The position numbers were made by a program, and so were the translations under genes. From assembly GCA_963741305.1 (NCBI GenBank), contig CAVUHL010000003.1, positions 1,674,001-1,738,000 on the forward strand: a DNA stretch of 64,000 nucleotides. Reading direction: 5' to 3'. The notes beneath the pieces are model-generated. The model worked only from the letters and a program-made list of their open reading frames with translations, was not told the DNA's origin and ran no database searches. The stretch comes from DATMER01 sp963741305. GTDB lineage: Bacteria; Acidobacteriota; Thermoanaerobaculia; Multivoradales; UBA5704. Of this stretch, positions 1 to 9,077 are shown piece after piece (positions within the stretch are counted from its first letter, which is position 1; every line of letters begins with the position of its first letter).

Positions 1-46
1 CGGTCTATGGAGCTGGAAGCCCAACGCCGGACCACGGGAGCACGCC

Positions 47-670
47 ATGAGCCCAATGGATGTTTCGGACCTTTTCCGTGCCGCCTCTGTGAGCCCTCTC
101 GGGCTCGTGGGACTCGTCATTGCCGGACTGTCCATCCTCGCGGTCTTCATCGCCAAGCGCGACGAGAAGAAAGCGGTGCTGGTCACGTTCCTTGTCGGAG
201 CTGCTTCGTTCGGCACTGCCATGCTTGGAGCACTGCCCCTTGATGACGGAGTCACGCAGGCTGGCGAATCGATCGTCATCAACATCGACCGGACGAACGA
301 CTACCACGGGGGCGCCCCGGGAAACCTCTTCGTGGACGCCAGGCACATGATCCGGAATTCAATGCAAGGCGGCATGTGGATTTCCGCCGGAGGTGCTGAG
401 CCATACTTCATCGTCTGGCGAGTCAAGACGCCGCAGGCCGGACGCTATGAGCTGCGGGTGCGGTACGCTGCCGAGAAGAGCCGCCCCATGGAAGTCCGGC
501 TCGACGAGCGGACCGTTTTCATGGGCCTTGCCCGCACCACTCGAAGCTGGCTCGAGCCGGAATGGTACTCGGAAGGTACGATCGAGCTTCACGAAGGAGC
601 CAACCTCCTGTCGTTCTTCAGCTTGAAGCCTCCTCCGAACATCGACGCGGTCCGGCTGACCAAGCTATGA
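47..670 (+). CDS. Membrane protein with C-terminal CBM-like beta-sandwich
   Basis: Protein of 207 residues. The first ~70 residues hold two hydrophobic segments (about 15-37 and 45-65) separated by a charged KRDEKK turn, so it is probably membrane anchored. Residues ~75-207 look like a carbohydrate-binding-module-type beta-sandwich (CBM6/CBM35 style): an ESIVINI opening strand, a YELRVRYA strand, and the closing phrase NIDAVRLTKL, which is typical of such folds. A GGGAG-like ribosome site lies just before the ATG. Its stop overlaps the next gene start (ATGA), suggesting co-translation with the secreted esterase-like gene. The ligand is unknown; no catalytic domain is seen. Confidence 0.7.
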   Translation: MSPMDVSDLFRAASVSPLGLVGLVIAGLSILAVFIAKRDEKKAVLVTFLVGAASFGTAMLGALPLDDGVTQAGESIVINIDRTNDYHGGAPGNLFVDARHMIRNSMQGGMWISAGGAEPYFIVWRVKTPQAGRYELRVRYAAEKSRPMEVRLDERTVFMGLARTTRSWLEPEWYSEGTIELHEGANLLSFFSLKPPPNIDAVRLTKL

Positions 671-1965
671 AACCCTGGACTTGTCTCGCCCTGCTCCTCG
701 TCTCTCTCCCGGCGCTCGCACAGGATCCCGAAGAACAGGTCCGCTGGCTGGCCGGGCACACCGTGGCGGTGCGCTCCATCGAGCCGGCGGACGAGGACTT
801 CTCGGACCTGATGCCGCTGGTCCAGGTCATCGGCAAGGCGCGGGTGGTGCAGCTCGGGGAGGCGACGCACGGCGACGGCGCGACCTTCCTTGCCAAGGCG
901 CGGCTGATCCGGTTCCTGCACCAGGTGATGGGCTTCGATACCCTGGCCTGGGAGGCGGGGTTCTTCGACGTCAAGCTGGTGGACACCGCATTGCGGGCCG
1001 GACAGCCGGCGGCCGAGGCTGCGAGCCGCGGGCTCTACCGGACCTGGAGGGTGCGGGAGGTCGGGGCGACCCTCGACTACGTCCGGGCAAGCCAGGGCAC
1101 GGAGCGGCCCCTCCAGATCGTGGGCTTCGACTGCCGCGTCTCGACGCCCGAGGCGCGGGCCGAGCATTTCCCGAGGATGGTCTTCGGCTTCTTCGACCGG
1201 CTCGATCCCGCCCTGATCTCCGCCAAGGAGCGGGAGGAGCTCACCGCGATGTCCGCCGGCCTGGTGCCCGTGGACTACTACGACAAGCCGGGGCTCCGGC
1301 AGTTCAACCGCGAGCTGCCGAAGCGCCTCGTCGAGACGATCGACCGCCGCCGTGGCGATCTCCTGGTCCATTACGCTCCGCGCGAGATCGACTGGGTGCG
1401 CCAGAGCCTGGTGAGCCTGATGGCCATGGACCGCGCCCTCGGCCCCGGCGACCAGCAGCCCACCAGCGGTTACACCCGCGACACGGCCATGGCCGAGAAC
1501 CTGCTGTGGTGGCTGAATGGGCCGCTCAAGGAGCGCAAGGTGATCGTCTGGGCGCACAACTACCACGTGATGCACGACCTCTATGGCCGGACCGCGAGCC
1601 CGGGCGTCGCTCCGGTCCGGGAGGCGAAGCTGACGGCCCCGGGCGGGCCCATGGGGCGGTTTCTGAAAGACGACCTCGGGTCCGAGCTTTACACGATCGG
1701 CTTCAACTCGTTCGGCGGCGGCTTCCAGAGCCAGGGGGACGACAACGAGCCCCCGACGGTCACCCCCGGAGCGCTGGAGACCCTGCTTCACGGCGTGGGG
1801 CGTCCCCTCCTCTTCCTGGACCTCTCCCGCCTGCCCGCCGATCATTGGCTGCGCGCGCCACGGACCGGAAACTTCTACTTCCACGAGCCCTACGCGGCCA
1901 ACTGGACCCGGGTGTTCGACGGCATCTTCTTCATCGATACCCAGAAGCCCACGATGCCCTGGTAA
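667..1965 (+). CDS. Secreted erythromycin-esterase-family hydrolase
   Basis: 432 residues with a signal peptide at 1-18 (cleaved near ALAQ). The erythromycin esterase family (PF05139, EreA/EreB-like) is recognised from LGEATHG with Glu65 and His68, WEAGF with Glu96, and WAHNYHV with His297; these match the family's conserved Glu/His active-site residues. The ATG at 667 is chosen over the longer frame from 562 because it starts the signal peptide and overlaps the preceding stop (ATGA). Most members of this family are not macrolide-resistance enzymes. A secreted form next to a peptidase more likely hydrolyses an ester or lactone outside the cytoplasm, but the substrate cannot be named. Confidence 0.85.
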   Translation: MKPWTCLALLLVSLPALAQDPEEQVRWLAGHTVAVRSIEPADEDFSDLMPLVQVIGKARVVQLGEATHGDGATFLAKARLIRFLHQVMGFDTLAWEAGFFDVKLVDTALRAGQPAAEAASRGLYRTWRVREVGATLDYVRASQGTERPLQIVGFDCRVSTPEARAEHFPRMVFGFFDRLDPALISAKEREELTAMSAGLVPVDYYDKPGLRQFNRELPKRLVETIDRRRGDLLVHYAPREIDWVRQSLVSLMAMDRALGPGDQQPTSGYTRDTAMAENLLWWLNGPLKERKVIVWAHNYHVMHDLYGRTASPGVAPVREAKLTAPGGPMGRFLKDDLGSELYTIGFNSFGGGFQSQGDDNEPPTVTPGALETLLHGVGRPLLFLDLSRLPADHWLRAPRTGNFYFHEPYAANWTRVFDGIFFIDTQKPTMPW

Positions 1966-1974
1966 AGTTCCTCC

Positions 1975-4050
<2,076 letters not shown>

Positions 4051-4115
4051 ATCGTTTGTCCGTGTTTGTCCCGAAAACCGGCCCAGCGGCAACCAGGGTT
4101 AGTAGGGAGGACAAC

Positions 4116-4421
4116 ATGAGCCTGATCTGCATGCCATTGCCTGGTGCCGTAAGATGGAGGGCACTGTACCCGCTCCTCGACGAGGATGGGACCTGTACCA
4201 TGATCTACGACCTGGAGAGGGCGGCGGTGCTGAAGGTCCCGGAAGAGCTCCAGCTCCACGTAGCCCTTGCGCTGGAGACCGGGGACCCCGACGACGACCT
4301 GCTGAGCTGGCTTGTCAGGGAGGATCTGATCACCGCCGAGGGTCTGGCCGAGTGGGCTCGCATCGGCGAGGGCCGCTGCGGCGCCCGGCCGAGGCAGGAC
4401 AGCACGAAAGCGCCCTGTTGA
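4116..4421 (+). CDS. Small PqqD-like protein resembling a radical-SAM maturase N-terminus
   Basis: 101 residues, ATG preceded by GGGAGG at 4105-4110. Residues ~28-75 (IYDLERAAVLKVPEELQ, then ALETGDPDDDLLSWLVREDLIT) resemble the PqqD-like peptide-binding segment that opens many radical-SAM/SPASM peptide maturases. In those proteins it is followed by a CxxxCxxC radical-SAM domain. Here the protein ends about 25 residues later in a low-complexity tail and no radical-SAM domain follows. It may be a stand-alone RiPP recognition element or a truncated maturase. The assignment rests on remembered family resemblance. Confidence 0.5.
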   Translation: MSLICMPLPGAVRWRALYPLLDEDGTCTMIYDLERAAVLKVPEELQLHVALALETGDPDDDLLSWLVREDLITAEGLAEWARIGEGRCGARPRQDSTKAPC

Positions 4422-4432
4422 CGCCCTGTTGA
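4411..4432 (+). repeat. 11-bp perfect tandem duplication at a stop codon
   Basis: The 11-mer CGCCCTGTTGA occurs twice head to tail. The first copy carries the TGA stop of the PqqD-like gene. This looks like a recent slippage duplication and may mark where the reading frame was cut. Confidence 0.85.
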
Positions 4433-4443
4433 GATATCCTCGC

Positions 4444-4470
4444 CGCGCCGTAGGGATTCCCCACGGCGCG
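4444..4470 (+). promoter_or_regulatory. Strong hairpin abutting the methyltransferase start codon
   Basis: CGCGCCGT (4444-4451) pairs perfectly with ACGGCGCG (4463-4470). After one mismatch the stem continues with GGG/CCC around an ATT loop. It ends 2 nt before the ATG at 4473, and no Shine-Dalgarno sequence is visible. There is no T-run, so it is not a classic intrinsic terminator. It could attenuate translation or act as a weak terminator between units. Confidence 0.55.
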
Positions 4471-4472
4471 AT

Positions 4473-5084
4473 ATGCCCTCAAACTCCTGGCTCCGCTTCC
4501 GCTACAGCCTCTGGGCCACTCACTATGACCGGGTGACGAAGCTCCATCCACAGCGGCGGCGCTCGATCGAGCTGCTCGCCCTGCACCCCGGGGAGCGGGT
4601 CGCGGTGATCGGCTGCGGCACCGGGGCCGACCTGCCGTACCTGCCGGACGATGTACGGGTGCTGGCGACCGACCTGACGCCGGCCATGCTGCGGCAGGCC
4701 GAGGCGCACGCCCGGCCCAACATCGACTTCCGCGTGATGGACGCGCACGCCCTCGACCTGCCGGACGGTTCCCAGGACGCGGCGGTCCTGCACATGGTCC
4801 TGGAAGTGATCCCCGATCCGGCCCGGTGCCTGAGCGAGGCGGCGCGGGTGCTGCGGCCCGGCGGCCGGCTGGCCGTTTTCGACAAGTTCCTGCCCGATGG
4901 CGCGCGGCCGGGGTTGCTCCGGCGCGCGGGGCTGGCCCTCCTCGACTTCGTCTTCACCAGCACGAACCGGCAGATGGGGGAGATCCTCGCCCGCTCCGGC
5001 GCGCCGCTGGAGGTCGTCCACGACGAGCCCACGGTCGGCGCCTACCGTCACATCCTCCTGCGCAAACAAGGGAGACCGGCATGA
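4473..5084 (+). CDS. Class I SAM-dependent methyltransferase
   Basis: 203 residues with a Rossmann methyltransferase fold. Motif I is VAVIGCGTGADL (about 43-54), an acidic residue ends strand 2 (LATDLTPAML), motif II/III lies around DGSQDAAVLHMVLEVI, and the RVLRPGGRLAVFDKF strand follows. The layout fits UbiE/phosphatidylethanolamine-methyltransferase-like small enzymes that act on lipids or quinones, but the substrate is not determined. No ribosome site is visible before the ATG, which sits against a strong hairpin. The stop overlaps the next start (ATGA). Confidence 0.85.
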   Translation: MPSNSWLRFRYSLWATHYDRVTKLHPQRRRSIELLALHPGERVAVIGCGTGADLPYLPDDVRVLATDLTPAMLRQAEAHARPNIDFRVMDAHALDLPDGSQDAAVLHMVLEVIPDPARCLSEAARVLRPGGRLAVFDKFLPDGARPGLLRRAGLALLDFVFTSTNRQMGEILARSGAPLEVVHDEPTVGAYRHILLRKQGRPA

Positions 5085-5746
5085 AGCGCTTCTTGCGTGA
5101 GAACGGGCTGTCCCTGGTCCTTTTCTGGCTGTTCTTCGCCACCTTGATCGCCGGGCAGGTCTTCACCGGGCTGCGGCAGTACAACGAGGAGCAGGAGGAG
5201 CACGGCGGCGAGCAGGTCCAGGTGGGCGAGTACCTGCGGACCGGCCACTTCCTGGAATCCACGATGGAGAACTGGGAGTCGGAGTTCCTCCAGATGTTCC
5301 TCTACATCCTCCTGACTGCCTACCTCTACCAGAAGGGCTCTTCGGAGTCGCGCAAGCTGGACGAGGAGAACCCGCAGGACCGGGATCCCAGGAAGTCCAA
5401 GGACAACCCGGACGCGCCGTGGCCGGTGCGCAAGGGGGGCCTGGTCCTGAAGCTCTACGAGAACTCCCTCGCCCTCGCCTTCCTGCTGCTCTTCCTTGCC
5501 GCGTTCTGGCTGCACGCGGTCGGCGGCCACTGGGAGTACAACGAGGAGCAGCTCCAGCACGGGCAGGCCACGGTCACGGTGCTGGGGTACATGGGCACGT
5601 CCCGCTTCTGGTTCGAATCCCTCCAGAACTGGCAGAGCGAGTTCCTGGCGATCTGGGCCATGGTGGTGTTCTCCATCTACCTGCGCCAGCGCCGGTCCCC
5701 GGAGTCGAAGCCGGTCGACAGCCCGCACAGCGAGACAGGGACGTAG
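5081..5746 (+). CDS. DUF6766-like four-helix membrane protein
   Basis: 221 residues with an internal repeat. Both halves carry a hydrophobic segment, a Q/EYNEEQ motif followed by a glycine-rich stretch, and a W-Q/E-SEFL motif leading into another hydrophobic segment (helices near 9-27, 70-90, 125-145, 188-205). A hydrophilic KSKDNPD-type loop joins the halves. The pattern matches the bacterial DUF6766 family, function unknown. It is translationally coupled to the methyltransferase by the ATGA overlap. Confidence 0.65.
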   Translation: MKRFLRENGLSLVLFWLFFATLIAGQVFTGLRQYNEEQEEHGGEQVQVGEYLRTGHFLESTMENWESEFLQMFLYILLTAYLYQKGSSESRKLDEENPQDRDPRKSKDNPDAPWPVRKGGLVLKLYENSLALAFLLLFLAAFWLHAVGGHWEYNEEQLQHGQATVTVLGYMGTSRFWFESLQNWQSEFLAIWAMVVFSIYLRQRRSPESKPVDSPHSETGT

Positions 5747-5808
5747 AATGTGAAACGAAAGGCGGGGCTCCCGCGCCAAAGAGACGGAACAGAAGGGGGA
5801 GGAACCGG

Positions 5809-7578
5809 ATGGAACAGAAGAATGTGGACGTCCTGATCATCGGCGCTGGCCTGGCGGGCCTGACGCTCGCCCGTCAACTCCTGCTCAGCCGGCCGGAAAT
5901 CGAGATCCTGATGCTGGACCGCCTTGCCGAGGTCCCGTCGCCGAAGCAGAAGGTGGGAGAGGCAACGGTCCAGGTGAGCGGCTACTACTTCTCCCGGGTG
6001 CTGGAGATGGAGGAGCACCTCCTGCAGGAGCACTACCTCAAGTACAACCTACGCTTCTTCTGGAAGACCGAGCGCGGCGGCGATGCCTGGGAGGACCTCA
6101 GCCAGTCCTACATCCGCAAGCTCTCCAACATCGCCACCTACCAGCTCGACCGCAACAAGTTCGAGGCCGCGGTCCTGGAGAAAAACAGCGAGAGCCCGAG
6201 CTTCGAGCTCGTTCATCCCATCACGGACCTGCACGTGGACCTGGCGGAGGAAGGCCCACACTCCTTCCGCTTTCAGGCCGCGGGCCGGGAAGTCGCGGGC
6301 CGCGCCGCCTGGGTGGTGGACGCCTCGGGTCGCGGCCGCTTCCTGGTCCGCCGGCAGAGCCTCGACCACCCGAGCCCCATCAAGCACGGCTCCTCGTTCC
6401 TCTGGGTCGACGGGCTCCTGGACCCCGAGAAGCTCACCGACCTCGACCGGCGCCAGATCCGGGTGCGCCCCGAGCGGGCGGCCATTGGACATTTCCCCAC
6501 CTTCCTAGCCACGAACCACTTCTGCGGCGAGGGCTACTGGTTCTGGGCGATCCCCCTGCACGGCAAGACGAGCCTGGGGCTGGTGTTCGACTCCGACAAC
6601 GTCGCGTTCAAGGACGTCTCCACGCCCGAGAAGCTCGTGGAATGGATCTGCCGCGAGTATCCGCTCTTCGCCCGCGACCTGCCGCAGCGGAAGATCCTCT
6701 ACCACTCGGGCTTCACCAGCTTCGCGCTGGACAACGGCCAGATGATCTCCCCCTCCAGGTGGGCGCTTTGCGGCGAGGCCTGCCGCTTCAGCGATCCGCT
6801 CTACAGCCCGGGCGGAGACCTGATCTCGATCTACAACACCCTGATCTCGGACGCCATCCTCACCGCCGACCAGAGCGAGCTGGAATCCAAGATCCGTTAC
6901 TACGAGCCGTTGGCGCGCGCGATCTACGAGGCCTACGTCCCCAGCTTCGCCGTCAGCTACAACACCCTGGGCGACCAGGAGTGCTTCACCCTGCGCTACG
7001 TCTGGGAGCTCACGATCTACTTCTCCTTCTACGTCTTCCCGTTCATCAACGATCTGCACACGAACCAGTCGTTCCTGCCCGGGTTCCTGCGGCGTTTCAG
7101 CCAGCTGGGGCCGATCAACCAGGGCATGCATCGCGTCCTGGCTGATTACTACCGGTGGAAGAAGGAGAACGTGGTCCTGGAAGCTCCGGAGCCGGTCTTC
7201 TTCGACTTCATGGAGGTGGGAGCGCTCGTGGCTGCCGAGCTGACCTTCTACAAGGTCGGAATCGGCATGGACGAAGCCCGCCAGGTGCTCGACGAGCAGC
7301 TCGACAACCTGCGGGACCTGGCGCGCTGGACCATTGCCCACGTCACGGCCGCCGTGCTCGACGATCCGCGGGCGGCGACCAACGCCGCCTACATCCGCGG
7401 CATCGACCTCGACAACCTGCAATTCGACCCGGCGGCCATGGCCGCGCGCCTGGAGGCTGCCTGCCGCGAGGCCTCCGAGGCTTATACTTGGCGCTTTGAG
7501 GTCCCCTGCATGAAGCGGTTCCAACTCCGGCGGCTTCTGGAGGAAGAGACGGCGGAGGCGCAACGGGCCGCGGGATAG
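5809..7578 (+). CDS. Flavin-dependent halogenase-like oxidoreductase
   Basis: 589 residues, ATG with GGGGGAGG upstream. The FAD-binding GAGLAG motif is at residues 12-17 and the family signature KVGEAT at 48-53. YWFWAIP, an exact WxWxIP halogenase motif, lies near residue 242. The LKYNLRFFW segment around residue 85 supplies a lysine where family members carry their catalytic lysine. A C-terminal ~200-residue helical extension follows. The enzyme class uses FADH2, oxygen and halide. Variants acting on carrier-bound or lipid substrates are known, which is notable because an acyl carrier gene lies 1.2 kb downstream. It could instead be a related monooxygenase. Confidence 0.75.
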   Translation: MEQKNVDVLIIGAGLAGLTLARQLLLSRPEIEILMLDRLAEVPSPKQKVGEATVQVSGYYFSRVLEMEEHLLQEHYLKYNLRFFWKTERGGDAWEDLSQSYIRKLSNIATYQLDRNKFEAAVLEKNSESPSFELVHPITDLHVDLAEEGPHSFRFQAAGREVAGRAAWVVDASGRGRFLVRRQSLDHPSPIKHGSSFLWVDGLLDPEKLTDLDRRQIRVRPERAAIGHFPTFLATNHFCGEGYWFWAIPLHGKTSLGLVFDSDNVAFKDVSTPEKLVEWICREYPLFARDLPQRKILYHSGFTSFALDNGQMISPSRWALCGEACRFSDPLYSPGGDLISIYNTLISDAILTADQSELESKIRYYEPLARAIYEAYVPSFAVSYNTLGDQECFTLRYVWELTIYFSFYVFPFINDLHTNQSFLPGFLRRFSQLGPINQGMHRVLADYYRWKKENVVLEAPEPVFFDFMEVGALVAAELTFYKVGIGMDEARQVLDEQLDNLRDLARWTIAHVTAAVLDDPRAATNAAYIRGIDLDNLQFDPAAMAARLEAACREASEAYTWRFEVPCMKRFQLRRLLEEETAEAQRAAG

Positions 7579-7598
7579 AGCATCGGCGGAGGGAGCGC

Positions 7599-7979
7599 AT
7601 GTCCGAGCATCGAGGCGCCGGGGGTACCCCGGGAGGCATCGGAGAGTTCCTGATCGGGCTGGTGATGGCGGTGGCCGGCGGCTACCTCCTCACCAGCCAC
7701 GTGACGGTGCACAGCGGTTTCTGGACCGTCCGGGGCTACGACACGTTCGGGCTCTCGCTGGTGCCGCTCATCTTCGGCATCGGCATCGTCTTCTTCAACG
7801 GCCGGTCGGTCCTCGGCTGGCTCCTCCTCATCGCGGGTTCGGTGATCATCCTCGCCGGGATCCTGATGAACCTGCGGATCTATTTCGAGCAGACGAGCCT
7901 GTTCAACACGATCATCATGCTCGTGCTCCTGTTCGGGGGCATAGGCCTGATGGCCCGTGCCGTCAAGGCGCATCGCTGA
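7599..7979 (+). CDS. Small four-helix membrane protein, unrecognised
   Basis: 126 residues, mostly hydrophobic. Four segments are likely membrane spans (about 14-34, 50-66, 68-90, 100-120), with a glycine-rich cytoplasmic N-terminus and a basic KAHR end. GGAGGGA precedes the ATG. It lies 20 bp after the halogenase-like gene and just before the first LuxR-type regulator, so it may share their transcript. No conserved domain is recognised; it resembles small generic integral membrane proteins. Confidence 0.75.
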   Translation: MSEHRGAGGTPGGIGEFLIGLVMAVAGGYLLTSHVTVHSGFWTVRGYDTFGLSLVPLIFGIGIVFFNGRSVLGWLLLIAGSVIILAGILMNLRIYFEQTSLFNTIIMLVLLFGGIGLMARAVKAHR

Positions 7980-7997
7980 GGGCCGGGTCTTTTCAGC

Positions 7998-8684
7998 ATG
8001 GATGGAATTGCAGGCAACCGGCTCCCCTCCGAACGCAGGATCCGCCTGAGCATCGTCGATGGCCATCATCTCTTCCGCGAGTGCCTGGCCTCGGCACTGA
8101 CGGAGGAGGGGTTCCGGGTCATCAGCGTCGCGGCTGCGGTCAGTGACATGCTTGCCGACCTCCCGCCGGGAGGGCTGGACGTCCTGCTTCTCGGCGTCAA
8201 CGGCTCCTGGGACGGGGTTGCGGAGCTGATCGGGGAGGTCCGGGAGCGCTGCCCGGAGGGCAAGGCGCTGGTCCTCGGCCCCAGGGACGTGGACAGCCGC
8301 ATCCTCGGGTGCTTCGAAGCCGGGGCCCGGGGTTACCTTTTCCGGGACCAGTCGCTGGGGGAGCTGCGGTCGTCGATCGTCGCGGTGGCGCAGGGAGAGA
8401 CGGTCTGCCCGCCGCGCGTCTCGAGTCTCGCCGGCCTCGGACGCGCGCGCCGCCGGCGCGGTCGGCTGGACTGCCTGCACCTGACGCCGCGCGAGCTGGA
8501 GATCCTGGGGCTGATCTCCGGCGACCTGGGCAACCAGGAGATCGCCCTGCGGCTCCACCTCTCGGTCCATACGGTCAAGAACCACATCCACAAGATCCTC
8601 GACACCCTGGGGGTCGAGAGCCGGCGGCAGGCGGTCAGGTACGCCGTCGAAAAGGGCTGGCTGCCGGACTGGCGCCGCCCTTGA
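7998..8684 (+). CDS. LuxR/NarL-type regulator with degenerate receiver (1 of 3)
   Basis: 228 residues: receiver-like domain at ~14-135 and LuxR-type helix-turn-helix at ~160-215 (TPRELEIL, NQEIALRLHLSVHTVKNHIHKIL). The receiver keeps one acidic residue (Asp21 in IVDGHH), but the phospho-acceptor position is Gly66 (DVLLLGVN instead of the usual LLD) and the switch lysine is Arg (GYLFRD). It is therefore unlikely to be a standard phosphorylated response regulator, and no sensor kinase is nearby. It stands upstream of the acyl carrier protein and the first epimerase-acyltransferase. Confidence 0.88.
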   Translation: MDGIAGNRLPSERRIRLSIVDGHHLFRECLASALTEEGFRVISVAAAVSDMLADLPPGGLDVLLLGVNGSWDGVAELIGEVRERCPEGKALVLGPRDVDSRILGCFEAGARGYLFRDQSLGELRSSIVAVAQGETVCPPRVSSLAGLGRARRRRGRLDCLHLTPRELEILGLISGDLGNQEIALRLHLSVHTVKNHIHKILDTLGVESRRQAVRYAVEKGWLPDWRRP

Positions 8685-8702
8685 ACCGCTGGATTCACAT
8701 GC

Positions 8703-8720
8703 TTGGATCTCTTTTGAACC
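8703..8720 (+). repeat. 18-bp exact repeat, copy 1 (candidate operator)
   Basis: TTGGATCTCTTTTGAACC lies in the 93-bp gap between the first LuxR-type gene and the acyl carrier gene. The identical 18-mer recurs at 12125-12142. Related 16-bp versions occur at 15577-15592 and 45125-45140, each upstream of a transcription unit. Confidence 0.6.
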
Positions 8721-8777
8721 ATACCGTTTATTGCTGCTCGGAGTCAGGACCCGTTAGCGTCAGGATAGGGGGACATC

Positions 8778-9077
8778 ATGGAATCAGCGGAGATCCGGAC
8801 TCGGGTCAAGGACATCATCGGCAGGGTCACAGGCCTGGATCCTGCCCGCATCGGAGACGAGGCTACACTGCGGGACGAGCTGAATATCGACTCCCTGTCG
8901 CTGCTGGAGATCGGAGTCGACGTCGATCTGGCCTTCAAGCTGGGGCTCCCGGACGAGCGTTACAAGGAGATCGACAACCTGCCGGACATGGTGGCGCTGG
9001 TGAGGCAGCGCCTCCTGGAGCTGGCGGCCCAGCCGCAGGTGAGCCATGAGCAAAGTGCTCCTCCTGGGCCCGGCTGA
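8778..9077 (+). CDS. Acyl carrier protein
   Basis: 99 residues with the phosphopantetheine attachment motif NIDSL and serine at 39, in the usual four-helix carrier layout (RVKDIIGRVTGL; LLEIGVDVDLAFKL). It should carry an acyl chain as a thioester after activation by a phosphopantetheinyl transferase. AGGGGG is present before the ATG. The last 32 bp overlap the next gene in another frame, so acyl carrier and acyltransferase are probably translated together. The site is DSLSLLE, not the DSLDxVE of the fatty-acid ACP, so this is likely a specialised carrier. Confidence 0.85.
   Translation: MESAEIRTRVKDIIGRVTGLDPARIGDEATLRDELNIDSLSLLEIGVDVDLAFKLGLPDERYKEIDNLPDMVALVRQRLLELAAQPQVSHEQSAPPGPG

Noticed and set aside
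667..1965. Macrolide-resistance gene
   Set aside because: Family membership alone does not show macrolide hydrolysis; the protein is exported and sits with a peptidase, and there is no mobile element nearby.
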